A stretch of DNA of 32,785 nt from a bacterium. Its GTDB lineage: Bacteria > Bacteroidota > Bacteroidia > Chitinophagales > Saprospiraceae. Shown one piece after another: positions 16,063 to 23,148 of this stretch (its first letter is position 1; every line of letters begins with the position of its first letter). Under the pieces are notes generated by a model. The model was not told the DNA's origin. It ran no database searches and saw nothing but the letters and a program-made list of their open reading frames with translations. Position numbers and translations under genes: made by a program. The stretch covers positions 1-32,785 of the forward strand of contig JANSXW010000063.1 of assembly GCA_024742755.1 (NCBI GenBank), written 5' to 3'.

Positions 16063-17154
16063 TCAGAGCTGAAGCGGGCCTTTGCCGACCTTATCAGCGA
16101 TCCAGCGCCCGTCTTCACAGTATGGTACCAATTCGGCATGGATAAAGTTTTCGGCTTCTTCCTTTATTCGGTCCGGGAAGAACAAATGCAGGTTGGGCCC
16201 GGCATCCAGGCTGAAGTACAGCGGGTGCCCCGTTTCCTTCCGGTAAGCCTGCACCTTATTAATAAGTGTAATGGTGTGGGGCTGCATCAGGATGTAGGGT
16301 GGATTGGAGGCCATCATGAGGGCGTGCAGGGTGAGCGCTTCGCTTTCGAGTATGCGCCCAAAGTGTTCCTCATCGCCGGTACGAAGGGCGCTTAGCAGGT
16401 CGTGCATGTGCTGACGGGCCTGCTGATAGCGGTTGCCGGCGTAGATGTTGCCATCCATCAGCCCATGCCCTGCCCGGCTTGATACTGATTTTTCCCCTTT
16501 GCTCACTATAAGGATGGCATCGTGGTACGTCTTGAACACCTCATGCACCTGTTCTGCCATAGGGATGGCGTACAAATCCGAAGACCCGGGCACTTCGCCC
16601 ATTTCTCCCCACATGGCCAGCCCTTCGTACACCGAGCGGCTGGCACTGCCGGAGCCCAGGCGGGCTACATAGGAGGCTTTTTGCCGAAAGGCATCATCGT
16701 TACGGAGCGTGCCAAAGAGTTCGTCCTCTATGGTGCACAGGCACAGGGCCAGCGCACTCATACTTGATGCTGAGGAGGCGATGCCCGAAGAGTGCGGAAA
16801 GGAATTTGTGGAACGTATGGTCCAGTCCAGTTGGTTCAGGAAGGGGAAAATCTCCGTGATGCTTTCCAGAAAGGCTTTGACTTTTTTGGCGAAAGCCTCA
16901 TTGGAGCTGCCATCAAAGTAGAAATCCAGGGCAATGCCCCGGTCTGCCCCTTTTTTAGGCGCATAGCTTACTTCCGTCTCCGTATAGGCCCGGTCCAGTG
17001 TAAAACTGATGGAAGGGTTGCGGGGCAACTGCCGCCCGTGCTTGCCCCAGTACTTGACGATAGCCAGGTTGGAAGGGCTGCGCCATACACTTCGCCCGGG
17101 CTGGACCTTGGCGGTTTCGAGTACCAATTTTGGGTTTTTATAATCCATTGACAT
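16063..17154 (-). CDS. mvaD: diphosphomevalonate decarboxylase
   Basis: This is a 363-aa GHMP-superfamily enzyme that makes isopentenyl diphosphate from mevalonate diphosphate with ATP. The N-terminal signature SNLAIVKYWGKHG (28-40) with NPSISFTLD (46-54) is diagnostic of mevalonate diphosphate decarboxylase. The GHMP glycine/serine loop [18 protein letters not shown] is at 118-135, and the C-terminal part has LDAGPNLHLFFP. Start may be 17154 (MSMDYKN) or 17148; both lie downstream of a clear -7 element, while 17175 lies in it. It is the first gene of a run with the rhodanese lipoprotein and oxoamine synthase. Other mevalonate genes are not in the window. Confidence 0.94.
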   Translation of the reverse strand: MSMDYKNPKLVLETAKVQPGRSVWRSPSNLAIVKYWGKHGRQLPRNPSISFTLDRAYTETEVSYAPKKGADRGIALDFYFDGSSNEAFAKKVKAFLESITEIFPFLNQLDWTIRSTNSFPHSSGIASSASSMSALALCLCTIEDELFGTLRNDDAFRQKASYVARLGSGSASRSVYEGLAMWGEMGEVPGSSDLYAIPMAEQVHEVFKTYHDAILIVSKGEKSVSSRAGHGLMDGNIYAGNRYQQARQHMHDLLSALRTGDEEHFGRILESEALTLHALMMASNPPYILMQPHTITLINKVQAYRKETGHPLYFSLDAGPNLHLFFPDRIKEEAENFIHAELVPYCEDGRWIADKVGKGPLQL

Positions 17155-17174
17155 GCGTTGCATTTTGGGTCTCA

Positions 17175-17182
17175 CAAAAGTA
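17175..17182 (-). promoter_or_regulatory. candidate -7 element for mvaD
   Basis: On the minus strand this reads TACTTTTG, matching TAnnTTTG. A transcript starting near 17168 gives a 5' leader of about 14 nt before ATG 17154. A TTTC lies about 20 bases upstream. The position supports the shorter mvaD start. Confidence 0.5.
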
Positions 17183-17436
17183 AGGTTTAAACCCTTACGA
17201 TAGGAAAGTCGGCAGGCAGATACTGTAATTTAGCTATTCACTGTGCTTACCCTGACCTGCAGCCGACCAATTAGAAGGTTTTCATTTGATTTCATCAACC
17301 AAAATGGCATTTTAGTGTCTCTTGTTTACCAACCGGCGCATTTACGCCTGATTGATTTCAACTGGAACAACCAACCTGAGCAACATCCCAACTCCGAAGC
17401 ACACCCATTAATTGACCTAATAATTATCTCATCAAA

Positions 17437-18651
17437 ATGAAACCACTCTACTTACTTATTGCCCTTTTTGTTTCGCCCCTGTTACTGACGGCTCAGTCGG
17501 AATGGGACACCATAGCTCCCTTGCCCAACAACCTGGTGACCGACCACTCCTATGCTTTTGCGCTGGATGGCAAAGGATACTTGGTTGCCGGTGCGGATGA
17601 ATTCAGCTATTTGGATATTTTCTTTCAATACGACCCTGAAGCCGACACCTGGACAGAGCTGGATGATTTCCCGGGAGGTTTCCGGGGCTTCGGCATTGGA
17701 GATACCTGGGATGGCAAAGCCTACTTTGGTTTTGGGTTCAACGGTTCATCCTACATGCGCGACCTCTGGGTTTTCGACCCTCAGACCGGTGAATGGACGG
17801 AGCTGGCATCATGCCCCTGCCAGGCAAGGATCCATCCTGCCTTTATTGCGCACAACGATAAAATCTTCGTAGGCATGGGCGGTTCTGCCAATGGCAACCT
17901 CCGGGACTGGTGGGAATATGACATGGCTACAGACAGCTGGAGCCAGAAGCCAAGTTTCCCGGGCGCCCGCAGGCACCACCCTTTTCAATTTGGCCTGGGC
18001 GAATACATTTATACTGGCTTTGGGCACGGCGACAACTTCATCTCTAACCAATGGTACCGGTATGACCCTGCAACAGAAGAATGGACCGAAGTGGCCACTC
18101 TGCCGGCTGAAGGCCGCGTGGCCGGCACTCAGTTTTCCTACAACGGAAAAGGCTATGTGCTCAGCGGGGACGGAGGAGACCATACTTCGATGGAAGAAGG
18201 CGAGTTTTGGTCTTATGACCCGGAGCTGGACCTTTGGGAGGAACTGCCGCCGCATCCGGGTGTTTCCCGCTGGGCTCCGGCATCTTTTTTGCTTGACGGC
18301 TGGGTTTATCTGCTGGGCGGCCCCTCAAATGTGAACGGTACGCTAAATTATGCCCCTAGCAATAACTACCGCTATCAACTGGAGGAAATCAGCAGCTCCC
18401 CTGGGGAATTGGTCAAACAGCCCGCTCTTTTCGAGGCTTTCCCAAATCCGTTTGCCAGCCAGGTGCAGCTCAACTGGCATAACAGCGAAACGGAAGGCCT
18501 GGTCCGCGTACTGAATAATCAGGGGCAGGAGGTTTTCCGCTCAAAGGAACTCCTTCCCAGTCTGACACTCGACTTTTTGCCTGCCGGTATTTACACCATA
18601 GAGGCGACTATCGGCCCGGAGCGTACCGTAAAGCGCATCACCAAACAGTAA
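17437..18651 (+). CDS. secreted kelch-repeat protein with type IX sorting domain
   Basis: This is a 404-aa secreted protein. Residues 1-19 are a Sec signal peptide (MKPLYLLIALFVSPLLLTAQ). From about 20 to 325 there are five or six kelch-like blades, each with a hydrophobic strand and a Trp/Tyr pattern such as YDPEADTWTELDDFPG, FDPQTGEWTELASCP, YDMATDSWSQKPSFPG and YDPATEEWTEVATLP. The last 75 or so residues form a T9SS type A sorting domain, with FPNPFASQVQL, a beta-rich middle, LDFLPAGIYTIEA and the basic end VKRITKQ. It should be exported by the PorSS and anchored or released at the cell surface. It stands alone between a 282-bp upstream region and tandem terminators. The ligand is unknown. 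Confidence 0.93.
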   Translation: MKPLYLLIALFVSPLLLTAQSEWDTIAPLPNNLVTDHSYAFALDGKGYLVAGADEFSYLDIFFQYDPEADTWTELDDFPGGFRGFGIGDTWDGKAYFGFGFNGSSYMRDLWVFDPQTGEWTELASCPCQARIHPAFIAHNDKIFVGMGGSANGNLRDWWEYDMATDSWSQKPSFPGARRHHPFQFGLGEYIYTGFGHGDNFISNQWYRYDPATEEWTEVATLPAEGRVAGTQFSYNGKGYVLSGDGGDHTSMEEGEFWSYDPELDLWEELPPHPGVSRWAPASFLLDGWVYLLGGPSNVNGTLNYAPSNNYRYQLEEISSSPGELVKQPALFEAFPNPFASQVQLNWHNSETEGLVRVLNNQGQEVFRSKELLPSLTLDFLPAGIYTIEATIGPERTVKRITKQ

Positions 18652-18659
18652 AAAACAAG

Positions 18660-18695
18660 CCAGCCTGGAGGTAATACCGGGCTGGTATTTTTCTT
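18660..18695 (+). terminator. intrinsic terminator 1 after the kelch gene
   Basis: CCAGCCTGG (18660-18668) pairs with CCGGGCTGG (18677-18685) through one G-T pair with an 8-nt loop, followed by a T-rich tract. It begins 9 bp past the stop codon of the kelch gene. Confidence 0.8.
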
Positions 18696-18707
18696 TTTTT
18701 GTTAGCG

Positions 18708-18732
18708 AAAAGGGGCTTTTGCCCCTTTTTTT
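18708..18732 (+). terminator. intrinsic terminator 2 after the kelch gene
   Basis: AAAAGGGGC (18708-18716) pairs perfectly with GCCCCTTTT (18721-18729) around a TTTT loop, followed by more T. It is placed in tandem with the first terminator, giving a strong stop. Confidence 0.75.
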
Positions 18733-19002
18733 AGGTCAAAACGGAAGGTTTTTTGGTTGTTTTTAAGTCTTATTTTTTGATAAAAACTAAAAACGTATTA
18801 TAAAATTATTTAACCTATTGTTTGAAATCCTTTATTTGAAAGACCTTTGCTTTTAGTTCGTAAAAAATATACTTTTATTGTTTTGACAAATCACTCTTTT
18901 TGTAGTTGTGAAGCTGTTTTTCTGCCTGCATCTTTGTATCGTAATCAGAAGGGAAATACAATCCCTACCAAAACTCAAAACTTTATCAACTTAATTTGTG
19001 CT
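18733..19002. other. AT-rich upstream region of the PepSY-like lipoprotein gene
   Basis: After the tandem terminators this stretch is strongly AT-rich and holds no supported gene. An in-frame extension of the downstream coding frame from 18847 is rejected, because it has no signal-peptide start. The candidate promoter at 18906-18936 is the only site I can point to. Confidence 0.6.
18906..18936 (+). promoter_or_regulatory. candidate promoter of the PepSY-like lipoprotein gene
   Basis: A -33 TTG (18906-18908) is followed after 20 bp by CATCTTTG (18929-18936), one base off the TAnnTTTG consensus. The transcript would start near 18943 and carry a 5' leader of about 60 nt before ATG 19003. This start excludes the upstream in-frame ATG at 18847. 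Confidence 0.5.
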
Positions 19003-20088
19003 ATGAAAAATTTAATGTTTGGAGCCCTTGCGCTCATCACCGCCCTCACACTTGGAAGCTGCAACCTGCTTGATGACAACAGCTCGCCCGGCGGCAACCC
19101 TTTCAGTACTGTTTTCAACCCCGATGCCGTTTTCAGCCCATGCGATGATGGTGTGGATGCCAGCTACAGCGATCTGCCTGAAGCCGCACAGGACTACATT
19201 CAGGCCAACTTTGCCAACTGGGAAGTGGATGATGTGGACCGGTACCTTGAAAATGGCGATGTGCGCTTTGGCGTAGAACTCGACAGCCTCAACTTCGAAT
19301 ACGAGCTGCTCTTTGATGCCAACGGCAGCCTCATCAGCTCAGGGCCAGATGATGACGACACCTACATCAGCATCAGCGACCTGCCGCAGGAGGTACTTGA
19401 CTACCTGGAAGCTGAATTCCCGGGTATGGCAATCGACGAGGTCAGCATCGACGTGGAGTACGGACTCGAGTTTTTCGAAGTTGAACTGTACGACGACCTG
19501 GAAGTCTACTTCTCTATCGATGGCATCTTCGTATGCAGCGAAAACAGCGATGGCAATGACGATGATGATGATGACTACGGTGACGATGATGACAACGGTA
19601 ACGATGACGATGATGATGATGACAACGGCAATGATGATGACGACGATGACGACAATGGTAACGACGACGACGATGACGACGACGACCAAGTCAATAACCT
19701 GCCTGCAAGCGTGACCGAGTTCATCAACAGCAACTACCCAGGTTACCACATCGACGAAGCGTACACTGAGGAATTCTGCAACAACACCAACATCCTTGAA
19801 GTGGAAATCGAAATGGGCAGTCAGGACATTGACCTGTACTTCGACCTCGACGGCAACTTCCTCTTTGAAGGAGACGATATCAGTACATCCTCCCTGCCCG
19901 CAGCAGTAGTGGCTACTCTAAATGCGGAGTACCCCGGCTACCAAATCGACGATGCAGAAATACTGACCCTGCCAGACGGTAGCATTCAGTACTGGGTAGA
20001 AGTCGAAAACAACAACGATGACGACGAAGATGAGTACGATGTAGTACTTACTCCTGATGGCAGTATCATCTGCAGCTTCGAAGACTAA
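19003..20088 (+). CDS. lipoprotein with four PepSY-like modules and a poly-Asp linker
   Basis: This is a 361-aa exported protein. The signal peptide ends in the lipobox LGSC, with Cys20 lipidated. The mature part has four similar modules of about 55-65 residues (about 56-113, 125-181, 231-292, 297-361). Each begins with a Leu-Pro helix such as SDLPEAAQDYIQANF, SDLPQEVLDYLEAEFPG, NNLPASVTEFINSNYPG or SSLPAAVVATLNAEYPG and ends in a beta hairpin with a (D/P)(G/L)DG(S/N) turn. The modules resemble the PepSY-like (DUF2874/PF11396) fold. Between modules 2 and 3 lies an extreme Asp-rich linker (183-228) with three NGNDDDDDDD units. The protein is highly acidic, so calcium or other cation binding is plausible. 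Function is unknown. It stands alone between terminators. Confidence 0.82.
   Translation: MKNLMFGALALITALTLGSCNLLDDNSSPGGNPFSTVFNPDAVFSPCDDGVDASYSDLPEAAQDYIQANFANWEVDDVDRYLENGDVRFGVELDSLNFEYELLFDANGSLISSGPDDDDTYISISDLPQEVLDYLEAEFPGMAIDEVSIDVEYGLEFFEVELYDDLEVYFSIDGIFVCSENSDGNDDDDDDYGDDDDNGNDDDDDDDNGNDDDDDDDNGNDDDDDDDDQVNNLPASVTEFINSNYPGYHIDEAYTEEFCNNTNILEVEIEMGSQDIDLYFDLDGNFLFEGDDISTSSLPAAVVATLNAEYPGYQIDDAEILTLPDGSIQYWVEVENNNDDDEDEYDVVLTPDGSIICSFED
19549..19686 (+). repeat. GAY-codon tandem repeat coding a poly-Asp linker
   Basis: Here 46 codons encode almost only Asp, with Asn, Gly and one Tyr. Three units of ten codons (AsnGlyAsn then seven Asp) give a 30-bp period near the end. GAT and GAC alternate irregularly, so the DNA repeat is imperfect, yet still prone to slippage. 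Confidence 0.9.
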
Positions 20089-20143
20089 ACGATAGAAATG
20101 CTATGAAAACGAAGATTTAGTTTTCCCCCGTATTCAATTGCAG

Positions 20144-20174
20144 AAGGAGTCATCAGAGATGGCTCCTTTTTTTT
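20144..20174 (+). terminator. intrinsic terminator of the PepSY-like lipoprotein gene
   Basis: AAGGAGTCAT (20144-20153) pairs with ATGGCTCCTT (20159-20168) through one G-T pair and a 5-nt loop, followed by eight T in all. It lies 55 bp past the stop codon. Confidence 0.85.
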
Positions 20175-20557
20175 GCTTTTTAAAGCCCCTTTTCTTTGGC
20201 GCAGACAAGCCCTATGCACGGGCCGGTTTGAAATACGCGAATTATTTGAGCTTTAAATGGGGCCAAAATCAATTTTCTGATAAAAAACAGAGCCGTCGCT
20301 AAACACATAAAACACTATTAATCAAATCAAAAACTAAACATTTTAACAAAAAATACAATACATAATACCATCCAAAAAAAACCGCCGTTGCAAATCCATT
20401 CTCAGCTCCAATTTTAACATTTAAACCCGGAACGGAGCGGTTTGGGCATTAGGCACAAACCCGACGCAGGAATCTGCCGATGTGCATCGGCACAGGTATG
20501 CCGACACCAAGCAGGTTTGAACCTCAAACCACTTCGTCGCAGGTATAGCCATAAAAA
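20175..20557. other. noncoding region: A-rich tract then a hairpin cluster
   Basis: No gene is supported here. From about 20276 to 20390 the plus strand is very A-rich and poor in G. From 20439 to 20530 there are three hairpins in 92 bp. GGTTTGGGC/GCACAAACC (20439-20447 and 20453-20461) has one mismatch. TGCCGATG/CATCGGCA (20475-20482 and 20485-20492) is perfect with a 2-nt turn. GGTTTGA/TCAAACC (20514-20520 and 20524-20530) is perfect with a 3-nt loop. None has a T-tract, so they are not simple terminators. Confidence 0.55.
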
Positions 20558-20593
20558 ATGGGAGGAAAGCCGATCAAACAGCCCACCTCCCAT
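20552..20593 (-). terminator. candidate terminator of the M1 peptidase gene
   Basis: ATGGGAGG (20558-20565) pairs with CCTCCCAT (20586-20593) across a 20-nt loop. On the minus strand the stem is followed by a run of T. It lies 31 bp after the peptidase stop codon; the long loop lowers confidence. Confidence 0.55.
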
Positions 20594-20623
20594 TCACGGA
20601 GAAAAACCAGTGATAAAGACCGG

Positions 20624-22966
20624 TTAATTAGTGCCCTCTTCTTTTTCCTTTGCCCGGCGGGCACGCTGCATTGGGTTTTCTCCACCACCCCAGCGGCTTG
20701 TGCCTTGGCGCTTGAACATTTCGAAGCGGTTCAGTTGTGTACGCGGCGGATAGTAATTGTTGCCGGTATCAACATCGGCTGTTTCCAGGTAAGGGTCGAG
20801 TACCACCTGCGCCACTTCTTTATCTGTGATGAAAACCTTCTTCACCATCTCATCATCCATTTTCCAAATCTCAGCGGGGATGTAGTGGTCTTCGGTCGTG
20901 CCATCTTTAAACTGCAACTGAACGATGATCGGCATCACCAAACCTCCTGCATTCCGGAACGACATTTCGTAGAAATTCTTACCCGCCTTCAGCATTTCCT
21001 GCTCATCTGCAGACAAGCTGTTGAGGTAACGATCGTAAGCTTCCTTATCCAGGATATCAAAATCAAGCGGATCGTAATCGGTGTAAAAATCCCGCAGCGA
21101 AGGATCAATCTCATCCTGTGTCTGCTCGATATCGCGAGCATTCCGGAGGCTGCTGATGTACTGTGGCGACTCACTGCGCTGCTCCTTAGAAATCTTACTT
21201 TCCACCAGCGGGTCTTTGGTATCCATACGGTAGTACTTCACATCTTCCAATGCGATGTCCACATGATCGGTGGTAAAGAACCAGCCACGCCAAAACCAGT
21301 CCAGGTCAACCGCAGAGGCATCCTCCATAGTCCGGAAGAAATCAGCAGGAGAGGGGTGCTTAAACATCCAGCGATTGGCATACACCTTGAAGGCATAGTC
21401 GAAAAGCTCGCGCCCCATAATGGTCTCCCGCAGGATATTAAGGGCCGTCGCCGGCTTGCCGTAGGCATTATTTCCAAACTGATAGATGGACTCAGAGTTG
21501 GTCATGATTGGTGATATCTTCGATTTGTCCCCCTTCATATAATCAACGATTTTGTAGGCAGGGCCGCGGCGGCTTGGATAGTCGCGCTCCCATTGCTGTT
21601 CGGCCAGGTACTGCAGGAAGGAATTCAGCCCTTCGTCCATCCAGGTCCACTGCCGTTCATCAGAGTTGACGATCATCGGGAAGTAGTTGTGCCCCACCTC
21701 ATGTATAATCACCCCGATCATGCCATACTTCACACGCTCGCTGTAGGTCCCATCGCTCTCGGGGCGGCCGAAGTTGAAGCAGATCATGGGGTATTCCATG
21801 CCAATAGACTTCGCATGAATAGACCAGGCCACCGGATAGGGGTAATCGAAGGTATAGTGCGAGTACCACTTCAGGGTATGCGCAACTGCTTTAGTCGAAT
21901 AGCGTTCCCAAAGCGGGTTGCCTTCTTTAGGGTACATCGACATCGCCATGACCACACTGCCATCGCTCTGCTCTACGCCCATGGCATCCCAGATGAATTT
22001 CCGGGAGGAAGCGAAGGCAAAGTCACGCACATTCTCAGCAGCAAAAGTCCAGGTCTTCTTCTTATCAGACTTTGTTTTTTCGTTCTCGCGAGCTTCCTCC
22101 TCCGAGTAAATAATGACCGGTGTTTCTCTTTCTGCACGCGCTTCCTCCAGTTTTTTGCGCTTATCGCGCGGCAGGACGTCATTCGCATTTTGCAAAGTAC
22201 CCGTGGAAGCCACCAGGTGATCAGCCGGTACTGTGATGTTCACTTTGTAGTCGCCAAAGGGCAGGGTAAACTCGCCACGCCCCAAAAACTGCTTATTCTG
22301 CCAGCCCTCTACATCGTTGTAGACCGCCATGCGCGGGAAGAACTGAGCGATGGTGTACAGGTAATTGTCATCCTCTTCGAAATATTCATACCCAGAGCGC
22401 CCGCCAATTTCCATGCGGTCATTGATATTGTACCACCACTTCACCTTGAACACAAACTGTTCGCCCGGCTGAATAGGAGCGGGGGGATCAATGCGCATCA
22501 TGGTTTTGTTGACGATGTGCGGTAGTGGTTTGTTATTGGCATCCCGTACATAGTCCAGCTTAAACCCGCCATCAAAAGTGGGCGTGAGGCGCTTTAATTG
22601 ACCAGAGGACATCCGGTCGTCCATCTCACTCTGCTGTATTTTGTAAGTATCCGAATCTTTGGCACGCATGTTTTGATCAAGCTGCACCCAGATGTACTCC
22701 AGCGGGTCCGGCGAGTTGTTGGTATAAGTAACCGTCTCCTCCCCGTAAATCCGCTGCTGCTCATCGTCAAGCTCTATGTCGATCACATAGTCCGCTTTTT
22801 GCTGCCAGTATTCATGCCCGGGCGCGCCTGCCGCATTCCGGTACACATTAGGCGTAGGCAGTTCGGTGTAAAGCTGCCTGAACTTATTGGTATTGGTATT
22901 TTCTTTTTGCGCCCATGCCCCTAATGCAAGGCAAGACAAGAGCGGCAGTAACAATAGCTGCTTCAT
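20624..22966 (-). CDS. M1 family zinc metallopeptidase, exported
   Basis: This is a 780-aa protein. Residues 1-20 are a Sec signal peptide (MKQLLLLPLLSCLALGAWAQ), so it acts in the periplasm or outside. The gluzincin site is HEVGHN (His422, Glu423, His426), with the third ligand Glu445 in MDEGLN exactly 18 residues on, as in M1 aminopeptidases. The exopeptidase GxMEN motif appears as GMEYPM just upstream, a variant often seen in this Bacteroidota group. The N-terminal part (about 40-260) is the beta-sandwich domain. I chose ATG 22966 over 23023 because the signal peptide starts there and a -7 element lies between them. No partner genes are adjacent. Confidence 0.92.
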   Translation of the reverse strand: MKQLLLLPLLSCLALGAWAQKENTNTNKFRQLYTELPTPNVYRNAAGAPGHEYWQQKADYVIDIELDDEQQRIYGEETVTYTNNSPDPLEYIWVQLDQNMRAKDSDTYKIQQSEMDDRMSSGQLKRLTPTFDGGFKLDYVRDANNKPLPHIVNKTMMRIDPPAPIQPGEQFVFKVKWWYNINDRMEIGGRSGYEYFEEDDNYLYTIAQFFPRMAVYNDVEGWQNKQFLGRGEFTLPFGDYKVNITVPADHLVASTGTLQNANDVLPRDKRKKLEEARAERETPVIIYSEEEARENEKTKSDKKKTWTFAAENVRDFAFASSRKFIWDAMGVEQSDGSVVMAMSMYPKEGNPLWERYSTKAVAHTLKWYSHYTFDYPYPVAWSIHAKSIGMEYPMICFNFGRPESDGTYSERVKYGMIGVIIHEVGHNYFPMIVNSDERQWTWMDEGLNSFLQYLAEQQWERDYPSRRGPAYKIVDYMKGDKSKISPIMTNSESIYQFGNNAYGKPATALNILRETIMGRELFDYAFKVYANRWMFKHPSPADFFRTMEDASAVDLDWFWRGWFFTTDHVDIALEDVKYYRMDTKDPLVESKISKEQRSESPQYISSLRNARDIEQTQDEIDPSLRDFYTDYDPLDFDILDKEAYDRYLNSLSADEQEMLKAGKNFYEMSFRNAGGLVMPIIVQLQFKDGTTEDHYIPAEIWKMDDEMVKKVFITDKEVAQVVLDPYLETADVDTGNNYYPPRTQLNRFEMFKRQGTSRWGGGENPMQRARRAKEKEEGTN

Positions 22967-23005
22967 ACTAATCTTTAGTTTGAATTTAATATTATCGATT
23001 GCTTG

Positions 23006-23013
23006 CAAAAGTA
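23006..23013 (-). promoter_or_regulatory. candidate -7 element for the M1 peptidase gene
   Basis: On the minus strand this reads TACTTTTG, a perfect TAnnTTTG match. A TTTG lies 24 bases upstream, slightly farther than the usual 19-21. The predicted 5' leader is about 33 nt, which supports the start at 22966. Confidence 0.5.
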
Positions 23014-23070
23014 GCGTTTGCAATAGTTTTCTAACAGCAAAAAGGAATGCTTGGTTGTGGCGCCGTCAAA

Positions 23071-23086
23071 TGTTCCACGTGGAACA
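23071..23086. promoter_or_regulatory. parS: parS-like centromere site 1 (perfect 16-bp palindrome)
   Basis: TGTTCCACGTGGAACA is a perfect palindrome and fits the general chromosomal parS pattern TGTTNCACGTGNAACA bound by ParB/Spo0J. It lies in the gap between the thrC terminator and the M1 peptidase promoter. ParB binding is inferred from the match; parA and parB are not in this window. Confidence 0.88.
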
Positions 23087-23087
23087 A

Positions 23088-23124
23088 AAATGCCGTTCGA
23101 TGGTATGTTTATCGAACGGCATTT
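23088..23124 (-). terminator. intrinsic terminator of the thr operon
   Basis: A perfect 14-bp stem (23088-23101 with 23111-23124) has a 9-nt loop. On the minus strand it is followed by TT and G at the edge of the parS palindrome. It lies 24 bp past the thrC stop and ends one base from parS site 1. Confidence 0.85.
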
Positions 23125-23148
23125 AAGTCACAGCTAAAAAGCACAGGT

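Noticed and set aside
17243..17440. A 65-codon frame touching the start of the kelch gene
   Set aside because: No domain or signal peptide is present, and it probably spans the promoter and leader of the kelch gene.
20175..20557. A replication origin in the A-rich gap
   Set aside because: No cluster of TTATCCACA-type DnaA boxes is visible, and no dnaA gene is nearby.
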